Positions 18,703 to 27,772 of a stretch of 64,000 nucleotides of DNA are shown piece after piece. The DNA is from Paenibacillus periandrae (lineage in GTDB: Bacteria > Bacillota > Bacilli > Paenibacillales > NBRC-103111), in the NCBI RefSeq assembly GCF_022458865.1, contig NZ_JAJNMU010000008.1:124001-188000 (forward strand), written 5' to 3'. The notes below the pieces were generated by a model. That model had not been told where the DNA came from. It saw only the letters and a list, made by a program, of their open reading frames with translations, and did not search any database. The first letter of the stretch is position 1. Each line of letters begins with the position of its first letter. The position numbers and the translations under genes were made by a program.

Positions 18703-18924
18703 TTATCCTTGTGGCAGGTAAATTACATCTTTGAATGACCTTTCAAGCTGCTGTATTGTCTTTTCATTGGAGATACTTGTATATGACCTACACATACCAT
18801 TGTTAGAATCGAATATAAACCATGATTTTCCTGATTCATTGAAAATCAAACTATACTCTTTACCTTTGTATTTAATGGTAAAAGAAATTCCATTACCCAA
18901 GTCATTTACATTTACAATTACCAT
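18703..18924 (-). CDS. Small hypothetical protein, 73 aa
   Basis: Start at 18924 (MVIVNVNDLGN) with GAGAGG upstream; an earlier ATG at 18990 has no ribosome site. Predominantly beta, single domain, unknown. Confidence 0.6.
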   Translation of the reverse strand: MVIVNVNDLGNGISFTIKYKGKEYSLIFNESGKSWFIFDSNNGMCRSYTSISNEKTIQQLERSFKDVIYLPQG

Positions 18925-19001
18925 ATCATACCTCTCCCTCTCAAAATCACATTTTATATATACTAGATTCATTCTAAAGCCTAGACACATAGTAAAGTGT
19001 T

Positions 19002-19268
19002 TTATAAAGAAGTAACTTCAAATACAACGGCCAATCCGTCCTCATAATTTTGAAATCTAAATTCACCATTCGTACCTTGTGCGTTACAATACCAGTCCCA
19101 TTCATTGTTCGTTAAATGTTTAAACTTATCTTTAATTACTTCCATCATGCTTTCAAAGTCAACTGCTTCAATTATGTCTTCTTTACTAAATGGGAAGTGA
19201 AAATCCGCTGCACCTTCATCCACTCTTTCTTCGCTTTCGTTATGGGTTAATGTATATTGAAATTTCAT
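19002..19268 (-). CDS. Small hypothetical protein, 88 aa
   Basis: GGAG lies 12 bases upstream of the ATG. Acidic alpha/beta protein (starts MKFQYTLTHNESEERVDEGA). First gene behind leader RNA copy 5, so it heads the small-gene run. Confidence 0.65.
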   Translation of the reverse strand: MKFQYTLTHNESEERVDEGAADFHFPFSKEDIIEAVDFESMMEVIKDKFKHLTNNEWDWYCNAQGTNGEFRFQNYEDGLAVVFEVTSL

Positions 19269-19383
19269 TTTCTAACCATCTCCAATCTAAATTGAATTGT
19301 CTTTTTATAAAAGTACATCTCCATTAATTCAGATAACTTACATTCTCACTTACATTCCACTCCTTTAAATTTTTTGGGGTTTT

Positions 19384-19520
19384 GGGTTGTGAACGAAACG
19401 CAAAAAAGCGCTTCTCCCAGAATATGATCGCTTGTAACGCGAATTTCAACCAAAGGTTGATCATAATCTCGGAGAAACGCTAAACACTAATATCAGTTCA
19501 TAGGGCGCATGCCAGAACCA
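19384..19520 (-). promoter_or_regulatory. Structured leader RNA, copy 5 (before the small-gene run)
   Basis: A near-ideal promoter: TTGTTT, 17 bp, TAAAAT with TG extension. Then P1 GUUC/GAAC with loop UGGCAUGCGCCCUAU. The long hairpin pairs UAGCGUUUCUCCGAGAUUAUGAUC with GAUCAUAUUCUGGGAGAAGCGCUU, then U6, GCG and UCACAACCC. The first gene starts about 115 bp downstream. Confidence 0.88.
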
Positions 19521-19608
19521 AAAGAGTTTCGTAATTATTTTGATTTTATCATACAATTCATTATGAAACAAGATAACCGTTAATGTCGTACTTTTAGAAT
19601 AAAATAAA

Positions 19609-19636
19609 GAAGCGAGTACTGCATAGTACTCGCTTC
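19609..19636 (-). terminator. Terminator of the kinase-helicase/PLD operon
   Basis: Twelve-base stem GAAGCGAGTACT/AGTACTCGCTTC followed on the minus strand by TTTATTTTA, 34 bp past the operon's last stop codon. Confidence 0.85.
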
Positions 19637-19669
19637 TCACTATTTCACTGATATATGCTTGTGAAGGAA

Positions 19670-21064
19670 TCACCCTTTTACACTTGGTAAAGCGAAGACT
19701 TCCCTCAACTCATCTATTTGACTCTCGATGATACTAGGGTTAAATGATATCAATGCTATTTCTTCCAGAATAACCTCTTTTCCAAAATGAACCGGTTTAT
19801 AGTATACCGTAATCATGTATTGTCTATCAATTAGGATAGTTGTTGTTCGAACATTTGTCATTTCAGCGATAGTAATATTATTGGAATTCTTAGATCGTAG
19901 ACTCTGAATAACTTTCTTGGTTCCGGTATCTTTATCCATAAAACCAATGTAAAGTTTTGCATTTTGTGATAAGGCATCAAGTAAAGAAAGCAACCCATAC
20001 TCTGTTCTTTGTAGATCATAAAAATGATCCGATATCAAAATAATTTCACCTGGATTTGTTTTGGATAAATTAAAAAACAAGTCCTGATATTCTTGGTAAA
20101 ATAATAATCGATTCGTATAGTAACCATCATGAATTTGTTCCAGGTTTATATTTACACTGGTCATTAAAACTTTCAGTTGATTCCGGTTATACCTCATCAA
20201 TTCGAGTTCTTCGGAATGCAAAAATGCGTTTGGTTGTAGAATCATTTGTTCATTCGACTTATAATATTTTGTGTCAAACAACCGTACAAATGATATAGGA
20301 TGCTCTTTCATTTGTAACCTAAATAATGCCGAATAAACATCATTTTCTTTTTCATTGCCAGTATCCATAACGTAATCTAGTTGATCTGCCTCATCCACTA
20401 GTTGAAATAAATGGGCCGGTATCGTTTTATGAACAATTTCATATTCCTTTATAGAAATAATTCTATACAACTCATCCCGTTCCAAGATATCTGGGCCATT
20501 AACTCTAAAGTTTTTTTGATCAGTCTTTTGATAGAGATCATAAATTTCTTTAATATCGGGTTCGTGCTCAATTATATAACTGCTATTGGTTTCTATTCTT
20601 TTTGTCAAATAGGCGTCACAATTCACTTTTTCACGATATTCACTAAAACCCGTAATTTGCTTAACGATGCTTCCATCCAGTAAATTTATATAAATATTTT
20701 CCATAATATCGGGTTCGATTTTTACAGTTTTCATTGTTTCTAAAACAGTTCTACCTAACCTACTGATACTTATCTGTTTACCAAAATGGTTTATGTAATC
20801 ACTCATTCCCAATTCCAAAATAATAGTGTCCATATAATCGGTGTCCACTCCAAGCAGCTTACGCAACTCATCATAATGACACCAATTTAGTGAAAGTAAT
20901 TTTAGTACAGCTTCATGGGTTAATGGTAATGACAATTCTTTACGTATAGTGATATTTAATGTGATTTTCGCAAATGGTATACCGATTAAAATGGTTTTTA
21001 AAAAATGTTGGCCTTCACGCTCGTCTATTATTCTTTTACGGACTTCCAAGATATTATTATTCAT
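19670..21064 (-). CDS. mkoB: PLD-like protein, MkoB-like partner of Mokosh type I, 464 aa
   Basis: Second gene of a two-gene operon; its ATG at 21064 overlaps the end of the kinase-helicase gene by 8 bp, so the frame upstream is not used. The C-terminal half looks like a phospholipase-D/nuclease fold: one PLD-like half around residues 345-390 (GEIILISDHFYD..., LLSLLDALSQNAKLYIGF), and a strand-loop-strand TTTILIDRQYMITVYY at about 405-420. The latter aligns with HxKxxxxD but with His and Lys replaced by Thr. In Mokosh type I the partner of the kinase-helicase is a PLD nuclease. The lost residues suggest either a diverged active site or inactivation. The N-terminal ~200 residues are of unknown fold. 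Confidence 0.68.
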   Translation of the reverse strand: MNNNILEVRKRIIDEREGQHFLKTILIGIPFAKITLNITIRKELSLPLTHEAVLKLLSLNWCHYDELRKLLGVDTDYMDTIILELGMSDYINHFGKQISISRLGRTVLETMKTVKIEPDIMENIYINLLDGSIVKQITGFSEYREKVNCDAYLTKRIETNSSYIIEHEPDIKEIYDLYQKTDQKNFRVNGPDILERDELYRIISIKEYEIVHKTIPAHLFQLVDEADQLDYVMDTGNEKENDVYSALFRLQMKEHPISFVRLFDTKYYKSNEQMILQPNAFLHSEELELMRYNRNQLKVLMTSVNINLEQIHDGYYTNRLLFYQEYQDLFFNLSKTNPGEIILISDHFYDLQRTEYGLLSLLDALSQNAKLYIGFMDKDTGTKKVIQSLRSKNSNNITIAEMTNVRTTTILIDRQYMITVYYKPVHFGKEVILEEIALISFNPSIIESQIDELREVFALPSVKG

Positions 21065-24000
21065 TAAACACCTCATAATCATAGATTTTGCAACCTGGCG
21101 TTTGACGCATGTATTCAATAATTTGAGGGAATCTATTCGTATCGTCACGATTATTTTGAAAAAGATCGAGATCCCCGACAATAATAAGGAGGCGTCTTGC
21201 TCTTGAAAGTGCAACATTGATCCTTTTTTCTGATTTTTGGAAACCAATCCCATCACTTCTCACTGTACTGAAAATAACGATATCCTTGTCCCTTCCTTGA
21301 TAAGAGTCAACGGTATTAACTTCAATTTCTTTAATATTGGAATAATCAGCTCGATTCACAGAATCACGGATTAAAGACTTTTGCGCGCTATATCCCGTTA
21401 TAACTGCAATTTCATAATTTTCAGCTGACTTTTCTTTATCAATGGTCTGAAGGACTTTTTTAATAATGTTGTGTTCACTTTTGTTTGAATAGGAAGTGGT
21501 CCCTGATACTTGTTTTTGTCTACGATCAGATTCAGATAATTTACTCGTACTGATCCAAGCTATCTGAGTATCTTGAAAGCAAGTTAGATCATGTAGTCTC
21601 TCAGCGTCGTCAATACCGGTATCGATCGTATTCTCATAAAAAACGTTACTAATCATATTACCTATCGTTTTATGCATTCTATATTGCATAGATAAACGGA
21701 ATTTATTGGTTACAGGTAAACGATCAAATAGATGCTTAAATAGTCCTGTTTCAAAAACTTCTTGTTTCACATTACATCTGTCAATTACTTCTTTTTTTAA
21801 CGTAGGAGGCAGTTGGTTATGATCACCAACTAAAATAAGTCGACTTCCTTTTAGTAGTGGAATTAGTAACTCAGGGACACTTGCTTTTGCAGCCTCATCG
21901 ACAATTACATAATCAAAACTCAGATTTTTAACGGCTGGATTTGAATTATATCCGGTACAAGTACCAGCAACGATGGTCGCATTTTCAATAAGTCTTGCAA
22001 CCGAATCATTTGCTGTACGTATTCGATTACTCCAATCATGTTGTATGATAGCTGTTTGGATAACTCTCATTTTATCTGGATCATCTTTGTAAGATTCTTC
22101 AAACTCAATTATAAAATTATTATCTTCAATATTTTCTTCAGTGAAGTTACTTCTGAACTTCAAATCACAATATTTTCTAAGATGGTCTTGGTCAATTCCA
22201 TTTAAGGTTGTTAATTCTTGTAGTCGTTCATTTGACGCTGCAACTGTATTTTCCACCCACTTAGAATGGACGTTTGAAAGACCAAACCTTTCCCATATTC
22301 CAGGAATAATATTTTCATTTGATCCGATACGTAGAATTTTAGTGTTTGATATTGTCTGGTCTGTTAAGAGCCCTTCTAATACGTGATCGACTGCAGTATG
22401 TGATTGTGAAACAATCAAAATTTTAGAATTTCTGTGAGAGAGGTCAGATGAATTTTCAATTAATATCTGATTTACAATTTCTCTAATTACAGATGTTTTC
22501 CCTGTACCAGGCGGGCCTTGAATGACAGAAATAGAAGAAGTACTCAAAACTCTCCTTACAGTCTCTTTTTGGTTTAAATCTAATTTCTTATTTATAAATG
22601 CAATTTTCGCAAATTTATCTAGCGAAGTTGGTTGTTCAAATCCCAAAACCACTTCCTTTAGATTCTCGTTACATTCAAACTCATTTGCGCTTAATGCCCA
22701 CAATGCTTTCTTTTGTTTATCGATTAAAAACATGCTCAAATTATAATCTTCTACTAATGTCCCAGCATCCGGAAGTCGTACAGATTCATTTTCATATTTA
22801 ACTAACATGATAGCTTTGTTATTTTTTACAACAATTTCTTTGAACGTTCCCACAACAGCGGGTTTTTTCCTCTTCTTCTCCCCAGCGTTCAAAATAGGGT
22901 CAAATAATAAAGTAGAGTCAATAGAAAACCCGAGTTCCTCAATATTAGTATTTTCTATAGCGAATTCTAGTAATCGTTCCTCTTTATTTAGAACAAGAGA
23001 AGTGTAGTTTACTTTACGAGCAGAGTCTATAATTAGCTCTTTTTCCTTATCTAAATACTCAAACCAAATACCGAAAAAACGCTCAAATTCATATTGCTTG
23101 TTTTCATCAGATTGATATTCCATTCTATGAGAAATCAAATCATTTACAATTTCATATGTTTTATGTTCTCGAATGGACTTAATTTCGGATGATGGAACAA
23201 AAAGCAAACTACCACTTATTTTCATGCATTTATTTAAGATAGCTTTTCTATTATTAGGAGTAATATTGGAAATATCCTCTACGATAAAATGTTCTTCATA
23301 ACTGTTGTATGAGCACTTCAATTTATAGCCCATATCAGAAAAAATTGTAATATCGTGCTGCTTGTTTAATTCTGGCTCCTCTAGTTTTGAATCAATAAAT
23401 GCAAACGGTATTTGAAACCATTTGTTCAGAGAAAGTTTTATAAAGTCTGAGATTCCGTGGGTTGCTGGTATCAGTTTCCTGTTTCTTGCTTGTGCTAATA
23501 TAGAATGAGGAAATGTTACTAAATATTTTGATTCCGCATACAATTCTCTGTAAATTGAGTTCAACGCCCTTTTGAGATCTGTTACACTTTCATAACGATC
23601 TGTAGGTAATAATTGAACAGATTTTATTAATATATCCTTTAATTCGGGTATCATCCCAGATGTATTTTTTATTTCCGCTGCAAAGGACTCTGGCAAGGGC
23701 GGTTCTTCTCCAGTATGTAAATAGTATATCGTAGCGCCAATTGAATAGATATCGCTCTGAAAAGATGCATTATCACCATGATAACTGACTTCTGGTGCCA
23801 TATATAAATTAGTTCCGTAATGTCCCACGGTCTCTTTTGAAATCTGTCCTTTTATTTTTGAAAGACCGAAATCAATTAATTTTGCCTTTCTATAGTCTTC
23901 AATCATGACATTATTGGGTTTTATATCGCGGTGTACAATGCTTAGATTATGAGCTGTTTCCACTGCATCAACGATATGAAACATAATATTGTTTTTTTCA

Positions 24001-24311
24001 ACCTTATCAATGAGTGTATTATTTATATTTTGCAAATTCATGCCTTCAATGTATTCCAAATAAATTCTACCTAAGCTATTACCATCATTTGTTTGTTCAA
24101 TTTCATAATCATACATTTTCACAACATTATCGTGATTATTCAATACTTTTAATGCGCCGATTTCTCGTTCAAAGAAGAGACTGGATATATGATCCATTCC
24201 TTTTATCTCTTTTATTACGATGGGTCGGTTATTTTGTATATCCATATACTTATTAATTGTAGATATCTTAGTTTCATAGATACTTTCAACCCAAGAAAAT
24301 TTTTCCGACAT
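21057..24311 (-). CDS. mkoA: Ser/Thr kinase-SF1 helicase fusion, MkoA-like (Mokosh type I anti-phage defence), 1084 aa
   Basis: An intact protein kinase domain fills about residues 1-270: VIK lysine, HRDIKPNN catalytic loop (about 127), DFG, and APE (GTNLYMAPEV). After a ~300-residue linker comes a COG1112/Upf1-like superfamily 1 helicase: GPPGTGKTS (about 600), VDEAAKAS (about 804), GDHNQLPPTL, QYRM, DSYQGRDKD, and NVALSRARR (about 1037). This architecture, followed by an overlapping PLD-type gene, is that of Mokosh type I, in which helicase and nuclease act against phage. All visible kinase and helicase residues look functional. No leader RNA precedes it. The operon is terminated at 19.61 kb. 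Confidence 0.78.
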   Translation of the reverse strand: MSEKFSWVESIYETKISTINKYMDIQNNRPIVIKEIKGMDHISSLFFEREIGALKVLNNHDNVVKMYDYEIEQTNDGNSLGRIYLEYIEGMNLQNINNTLIDKVEKNNIMFHIVDAVETAHNLSIVHRDIKPNNVMIEDYRKAKLIDFGLSKIKGQISKETVGHYGTNLYMAPEVSYHGDNASFQSDIYSIGATIYYLHTGEEPPLPESFAAEIKNTSGMIPELKDILIKSVQLLPTDRYESVTDLKRALNSIYRELYAESKYLVTFPHSILAQARNRKLIPATHGISDFIKLSLNKWFQIPFAFIDSKLEEPELNKQHDITIFSDMGYKLKCSYNSYEEHFIVEDISNITPNNRKAILNKCMKISGSLLFVPSSEIKSIREHKTYEIVNDLISHRMEYQSDENKQYEFERFFGIWFEYLDKEKELIIDSARKVNYTSLVLNKEERLLEFAIENTNIEELGFSIDSTLLFDPILNAGEKKRKKPAVVGTFKEIVVKNNKAIMLVKYENESVRLPDAGTLVEDYNLSMFLIDKQKKALWALSANEFECNENLKEVVLGFEQPTSLDKFAKIAFINKKLDLNQKETVRRVLSTSSISVIQGPPGTGKTSVIREIVNQILIENSSDLSHRNSKILIVSQSHTAVDHVLEGLLTDQTISNTKILRIGSNENIIPGIWERFGLSNVHSKWVENTVAASNERLQELTTLNGIDQDHLRKYCDLKFRSNFTEENIEDNNFIIEFEESYKDDPDKMRVIQTAIIQHDWSNRIRTANDSVARLIENATIVAGTCTGYNSNPAVKNLSFDYVIVDEAAKASVPELLIPLLKGSRLILVGDHNQLPPTLKKEVIDRCNVKQEVFETGLFKHLFDRLPVTNKFRLSMQYRMHKTIGNMISNVFYENTIDTGIDDAERLHDLTCFQDTQIAWISTSKLSESDRRQKQVSGTTSYSNKSEHNIIKKVLQTIDKEKSAENYEIAVITGYSAQKSLIRDSVNRADYSNIKEIEVNTVDSYQGRDKDIVIFSTVRSDGIGFQKSEKRINVALSRARRLLIIVGDLDLFQNNRDDTNRFPQIIEYMRQTPGCKIYDYEVFNE

Positions 24312-24565
24312 GATATGACCTCATTTTCAAAAGATTTTTATTATTAATATAGTTTCTCACTATAAACCGTCACTTTCACAGATTAACTATATGAATATTT
24401 TACCATAAAATGATAGTTTAATCCTATCTATCATCATAAATATTGAGACTAAAGACACTTTCTCTCTATCACAATATTTACTCTTTCTAGTTTCCAAATA
24501 AGTGTATAAAAATCATACTAGCCATGGGCACCTGTTGAAGATCTCAAAGTTAACAATAGATTAAC

Positions 24566-24595
24566 AAAAGCCCGAATCCGAGGATTCGAGCCTTT
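24566..24595 (-). terminator. Intrinsic terminator after the small membrane gene
   Basis: Stem AAAGGCTCGAATCC/GGATTCGGGCTTT (one mismatch) followed by TGTTAATC on the minus strand, about 90 bp past the stop at 24683. Confidence 0.6.
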
Positions 24596-24682
24596 GTATT
24601 TTTTTTCGACAACCAATGTATGGCGTCTCATTATAAGAAACTATTAACCTTATGTTAGGGAAGTGAAAGACTAACTTTGTGT

Positions 24683-24937
24683 TTATATACCTTTTCGCTT
24701 GCTCCTCTGATAGTCAATTAAGTTTTTCAAAAAAAGACCAATAGCACTTAGTACTAAAGTGATTGGGACTGTTTGAATTAGATATGTGACCTCTGAGTTC
24801 AAACCCAATAATACACATCCTAAACTTCCGTAGAAAATTAAGATGAGTGTCCCCTCTATATACTTTAAACGAATGAGCTGAAAAACACCCAAGAAACCGC
24901 CCAAAGATATAATTATAACAGCTAAAAATTGAACCAT
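24683..24937 (-). CDS. Small membrane protein, 84 aa
   Basis: GAAGGAGTG precedes the ATG. Three hydrophobic helices (about residues 2-20, 28-45, 52-70) and a basic tail (YQRSKRKGI). The family is unknown. It stands alone between the defence operon and the next small operon. Confidence 0.65.
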   Translation of the reverse strand: MVQFLAVIIISLGGFLGVFQLIRLKYIEGTLILIFYGSLGCVLLGLNSEVTYLIQTVPITLVLSAIGLFLKNLIDYQRSKRKGI

Positions 24938-25003
24938 TTCATTTTCACTCCTTCTAGATGCTTTATTGGATTTGGATGGTTTCCTTTTTAGATATTTAAG
25001 AAA

Positions 25004-25030
25004 GGAGACAGGTTTATACTGGGTCTCCCT
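25004..25030 (-). terminator. Terminator of the 25-26 kb operon
   Basis: Stem GGAGAC/GTCTCC with a 13-base loop, followed by TTTCTTAAAT on the minus strand. Confidence 0.6.
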
Positions 25031-25094
25031 CTTCCTTCCCTTCTCTATTCAAATCAATTTATTCCGAAATAAGTGCACTATCTAGTGTAAGAAA

Positions 25095-25460
25095 TTAAGA
25101 TAGTTCAACTCTGTAGTTTAAAAAGCTCAATTCCTCATGAAGCAAGGTAGTAGATATTCTTTGCCTTCTTTTTTCCATTAAAACATAAATGTTGGAAATC
25201 ACATAGCGGCTTTTGATCTTGACTAGTTGCAGTACACCAACGTGTTCTCCATTTTCCTTGAGAATCAGACGTATGGATCCAAATTCCCCTATCCATTTTT
25301 CAATACTGGATGACTTTGTAATTACCCTCTTATCTTTCCCGAAATACAGTAACGATATCAATGAATGCGGCTTAGCAAATAAAAATGATTCAATACCTTC
25401 ACCTTTCCCGCCAATAATTGGTTTTTCGTTAGAATAGATTGAAAGATTAACTCTACTCAT
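25095..25460 (-). CDS. Hypothetical protein, possible GNAT-like tail, 121 aa
   Basis: Starts at 25460 (MSRVNLSIYS), one base after the stop of the gene before, so translation is coupled. The C-terminal third (YVISNIYVLMEKRRQRISTT) resembles the acetyl-CoA-binding turn of GNAT enzymes, but the core looks incomplete. Last gene of a four-gene operon. Confidence 0.5.
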   Translation of the reverse strand: MSRVNLSIYSNEKPIIGGKGEGIESFLFAKPHSLISLLYFGKDKRVITKSSSIEKWIGEFGSIRLILKENGEHVGVLQLVKIKSRYVISNIYVLMEKRRQRISTTLLHEELSFLNYRVELS

Positions 25461-25461
25461 T

Positions 25462-25872
25462 TTACTCACCACCAACAATCAGTAAATTAGAATAGGTCAC
25501 TATTCCTGTATAAGCGCAGCAGTTCACCGCTTCTAACGATAGAAGATACTCGTTATCTGGGACAATCATCTTTCCATCTTTTTGAACAGTTTCGGGATTC
25601 TTCTTAGCATACTCCTCAAGGGTTTGGTTTGCAGGGCGATGTGTGTCAATTGTCTTCCCATCATGTGCCAATGGGCAATCCATAGCTTGATTATCATATT
25701 TAAGTCTAAGGGGGTCAGCCGTAAACCCATAGACGACAGGCTGTCCTCCAAAATCAAGAGATCTCGATCTTGCAAAAACTAGTGCTAAATCCAAAAAGCT
25801 GGTCAAATAGGGATTCTTAAGCCCGCTTCTTACGATTCCAGATGAACGGAAGCTGACTGATCGATGATACAT
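25462..25872 (-). CDS. Hypothetical protein, 136 aa
   Basis: Not recognised. Its ATG directly follows the stop codon of the 40-residue gene, and it lacks its own ribosome site, which points to coupled translation. Contains MDCPLAHDGK and a C-terminal VNCCAYTG cysteine pair. Confidence 0.55.
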   Translation of the reverse strand: MYHRSVSFRSSGIVRSGLKNPYLTSFLDLALVFARSRSLDFGGQPVVYGFTADPLRLKYDNQAMDCPLAHDGKTIDTHRPANQTLEEYAKKNPETVQKDGKMIVPDNEYLLSLEAVNCCAYTGIVTYSNLLIVGGE

Positions 25873-25995
25873 CTATCGACCAGTTTTAGCTCTTTCATCT
25901 GATTCAAGATTGGAAATCTGCTTCTTAAGAATGCGAATTTTTCGATCACGATGGCCGGCAGCCACCGGATGATCCTCCGTTTGATTTATGTGCAT
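25873..25995 (-). CDS. Very small protein, 40 aa, in an overlapping operon
   Basis: Starts inside the end of the upstream 106-residue gene (10-bp overlap) and stops directly against the next ATG. A basic helical peptide (DRKIRILKKQISNLESDERA). The tight overlaps on both sides support it despite the size. Confidence 0.55.
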   Translation of the reverse strand: MHINQTEDHPVAAGHRDRKIRILKKQISNLESDERAKTGR

Positions 25996-26306
25996 AAATC
26001 AGCTATCTTTTCGTTCAGCTCACTGAGTATTTTTTGTTCCTTGCTCTCGTCAACCGGAACTAGTGTTATGTTTTCATAAAAAACTTTCGCATCACCAGAA
26101 TCGATTTGGTCTCGGATCTGCATTACCCGTTCCATGATTCTCTTAGTCTCTATATGCCGCGGATCACCTTCGTAGATTCGAAAGTTCTTCCATCCTCGAA
26201 TCGTGGCTGTAAATCGTCGAATATCCTCATCAATTTCATTAACACTCTCTGTAATGGTTGCACCAGAAACCCATCTGTGACGTGCTAAGATTCTCCATTG
26301 TTTCAT
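25986..26306 (-). CDS. Hypothetical protein, 106 aa
   Basis: First gene of a tightly overlapping operon of four. GGGAG is about ten bases before the ATG. A helical protein, probably coiled-coil in part (IMERVMQIRDQIDSGD). Unknown. Confidence 0.6.
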   Translation of the reverse strand: MKQWRILARHRWVSGATITESVNEIDEDIRRFTATIRGWKNFRIYEGDPRHIETKRIMERVMQIRDQIDSGDAKVFYENITLVPVDESKEQKILSELNEKIADLCT

Positions 26307-26380
26307 GACGTAATCGCGCTCCCTAGATTAGAATAAAAGAAAGAACCCAGATTAAACTGAATTCTTTTTTTGGAAAATAT

Positions 26381-26980
26381 TTATTGCAGCTGAGTTTCGA
26401 CAGCATCTTTTAATTTCAAAGCATCCTTAATAGCTCTCAGTAGATTGAATGTTGTCGGGATCATCAGCCATTCCTCGACAATTTTTCCTGTAATATCGGT
26501 TGTTCTTCCTTCCTTTGGAAATGAAGGGTCGATATTAGATACACATTGCCATACAGTATGATCTCCATTGATAATAATACCGCAAATATCATCCCAATAA
26601 TCAACACTAGGATTGTCTAAGTATCGCTGAATCCGCATTGCAGCTTGTAAAGGAAACTTTCCGAACATGTCCTCCATTTCTCGGAGTAGTTTGGAAATAG
26701 AAGTATTCGTTGGTTTAGGAAGATCCCGTTTCTCTGACACAGGCATACCCATGTTATACCAGATGCACACTTCATTCAGCAGCTCATCAGGATCATCATT
26801 GCCATAGACAGGAATTAATCGACATTGATCTGTCTTGTCATTCATAAAATAGCCAAACCAGCACGGTTCTTTCTTATTCCGAATGATTTGAACTAAATCC
26901 CCTGTCACTTCGTTTTTAAAGAAGCGATAGTATTGCGTACTGTTTTCACCACTCGTAAAATGTTCTGTTTTTAGCAACAT
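26381..26980 (-). CDS. Hypothetical protein, 199 aa
   Basis: Start at 26980 (MLLKTEHFTSG) with AGGAGG ten bases upstream; the in-frame ATG at 27034 is unsupported. Soluble, with Trp/Tyr-rich strands and no catalytic signature. Preceded by small genes on the same strand. Confidence 0.65.
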   Translation of the reverse strand: MLLKTEHFTSGENSTQYYRFFKNEVTGDLVQIIRNKKEPCWFGYFMNDKTDQCRLIPVYGNDDPDELLNEVCIWYNMGMPVSEKRDLPKPTNTSISKLLREMEDMFGKFPLQAAMRIQRYLDNPSVDYWDDICGIIINGDHTVWQCVSNIDPSFPKEGRTTDITGKIVEEWLMIPTTFNLLRAIKDALKLKDAVETQLQ

Positions 26981-27018
26981 AGCGATATGCCTCCTAATTA
27001 TTCTTATGGTTAAGGTTA

Positions 27019-27213
27019 TCACTGGCCTGTACATAGACTGGAGTCTTTATACTTCCAATAATCGTCTCGGTTTGCAAAGGCACCTCCGCAAAGCCCCAGT
27101 TCGTCTTCCACAACGTGAGGTTTTGCAGGGTAATTGCTTTCAAGTGCAATTATCATGGGGTGAGAGTCTCCTTCCTCCCCATGAACTTCAATCTGATCAT
27201 GGGTAAGATCCAT
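27019..27213 (-). CDS. Small acidic protein, 64 aa
   Basis: A frame with natural-looking composition (MIIALESNYPAKPHVVEDEL) between two supported genes. The ribosome site is weak, so confidence is moderate to low. Unknown. Confidence 0.42.
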   Translation of the reverse strand: MDLTHDQIEVHGEEGDSHPMIIALESNYPAKPHVVEDELGLCGGAFANRDDYWKYKDSSLCTGQ

Positions 27214-27298
27214 CGCTAACTTGACGGATCCTAAGACCAGCCATGATACGATGTTTGATTCATGGTTGATTACCTCCGATTAATAGATATCAAAAATG

Positions 27299-27685
27299 TT
27301 ATTCCACGATCTGAATAATTAATTGTCTCTTTAAAGGGCATTCAGGTTCACCATCGCCTGTGATGGTATAATACCAATCATCCACAAGAGCATAGACTCT
27401 TTTGGATTCAATATTCGTATATAGCTTTCTTCCCCAGTGATCTTCGCCAAAGGCCTTCACCTTGATGGACGATCCAAAAATAGAAGTTTCATGAGAAACA
27501 TGGACATCTGTATAACTGTCTGATCCTGGCTGTCCTTGTGAGACCAAGCTAGTGCCCCAGCAGGTGTCGCATTTTTCGCCCTCAACATAGCCGTTAATGC
27601 AGCCATCTGCTTGACAAGTCACAAGTTCGGGTACCGTTTCAATTTCATCGTCTGCCGGATTGCCTTTATTATTCGACATAGTCAT
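27299..27685 (-). CDS. Zinc-finger-containing small protein, 128 aa
   Basis: Start at 27685 (MTMSNNKGN) behind GAGGAGCG. Residues about 24-42 show CQADGCINGYVEGEKCDTC, a DnaJ-type or rubredoxin-like Cys cluster. The remainder is beta-rich (VYALVDDWYYTITGDGE). Preceded by the terminator of the 27.8-kb gene. Confidence 0.62.
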   Translation of the reverse strand: MTMSNNKGNPADDEIETVPELVTCQADGCINGYVEGEKCDTCWGTSLVSQGQPGSDSYTDVHVSHETSIFGSSIKVKAFGEDHWGRKLYTNIESKRVYALVDDWYYTITGDGEPECPLKRQLIIQIVE

Positions 27686-27739
27686 GCTATCGCTCCTCAG
27701 AATGAAGTGTAAATATTGAATGGCAAGCCACAAAAAACA

Positions 27740-27755
27740 GGACTTAATAAAGTCC
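27740..27755 (-). terminator. Intrinsic terminator of the 206-aa gene
   Basis: Stem GGACTT/AAGTCC followed by TGTTTTTTG on the minus strand, 18 bp past the stop codon at 27773. Confidence 0.7.
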
Positions 27756-27772
27756 CGTATCGGTATGCACGA

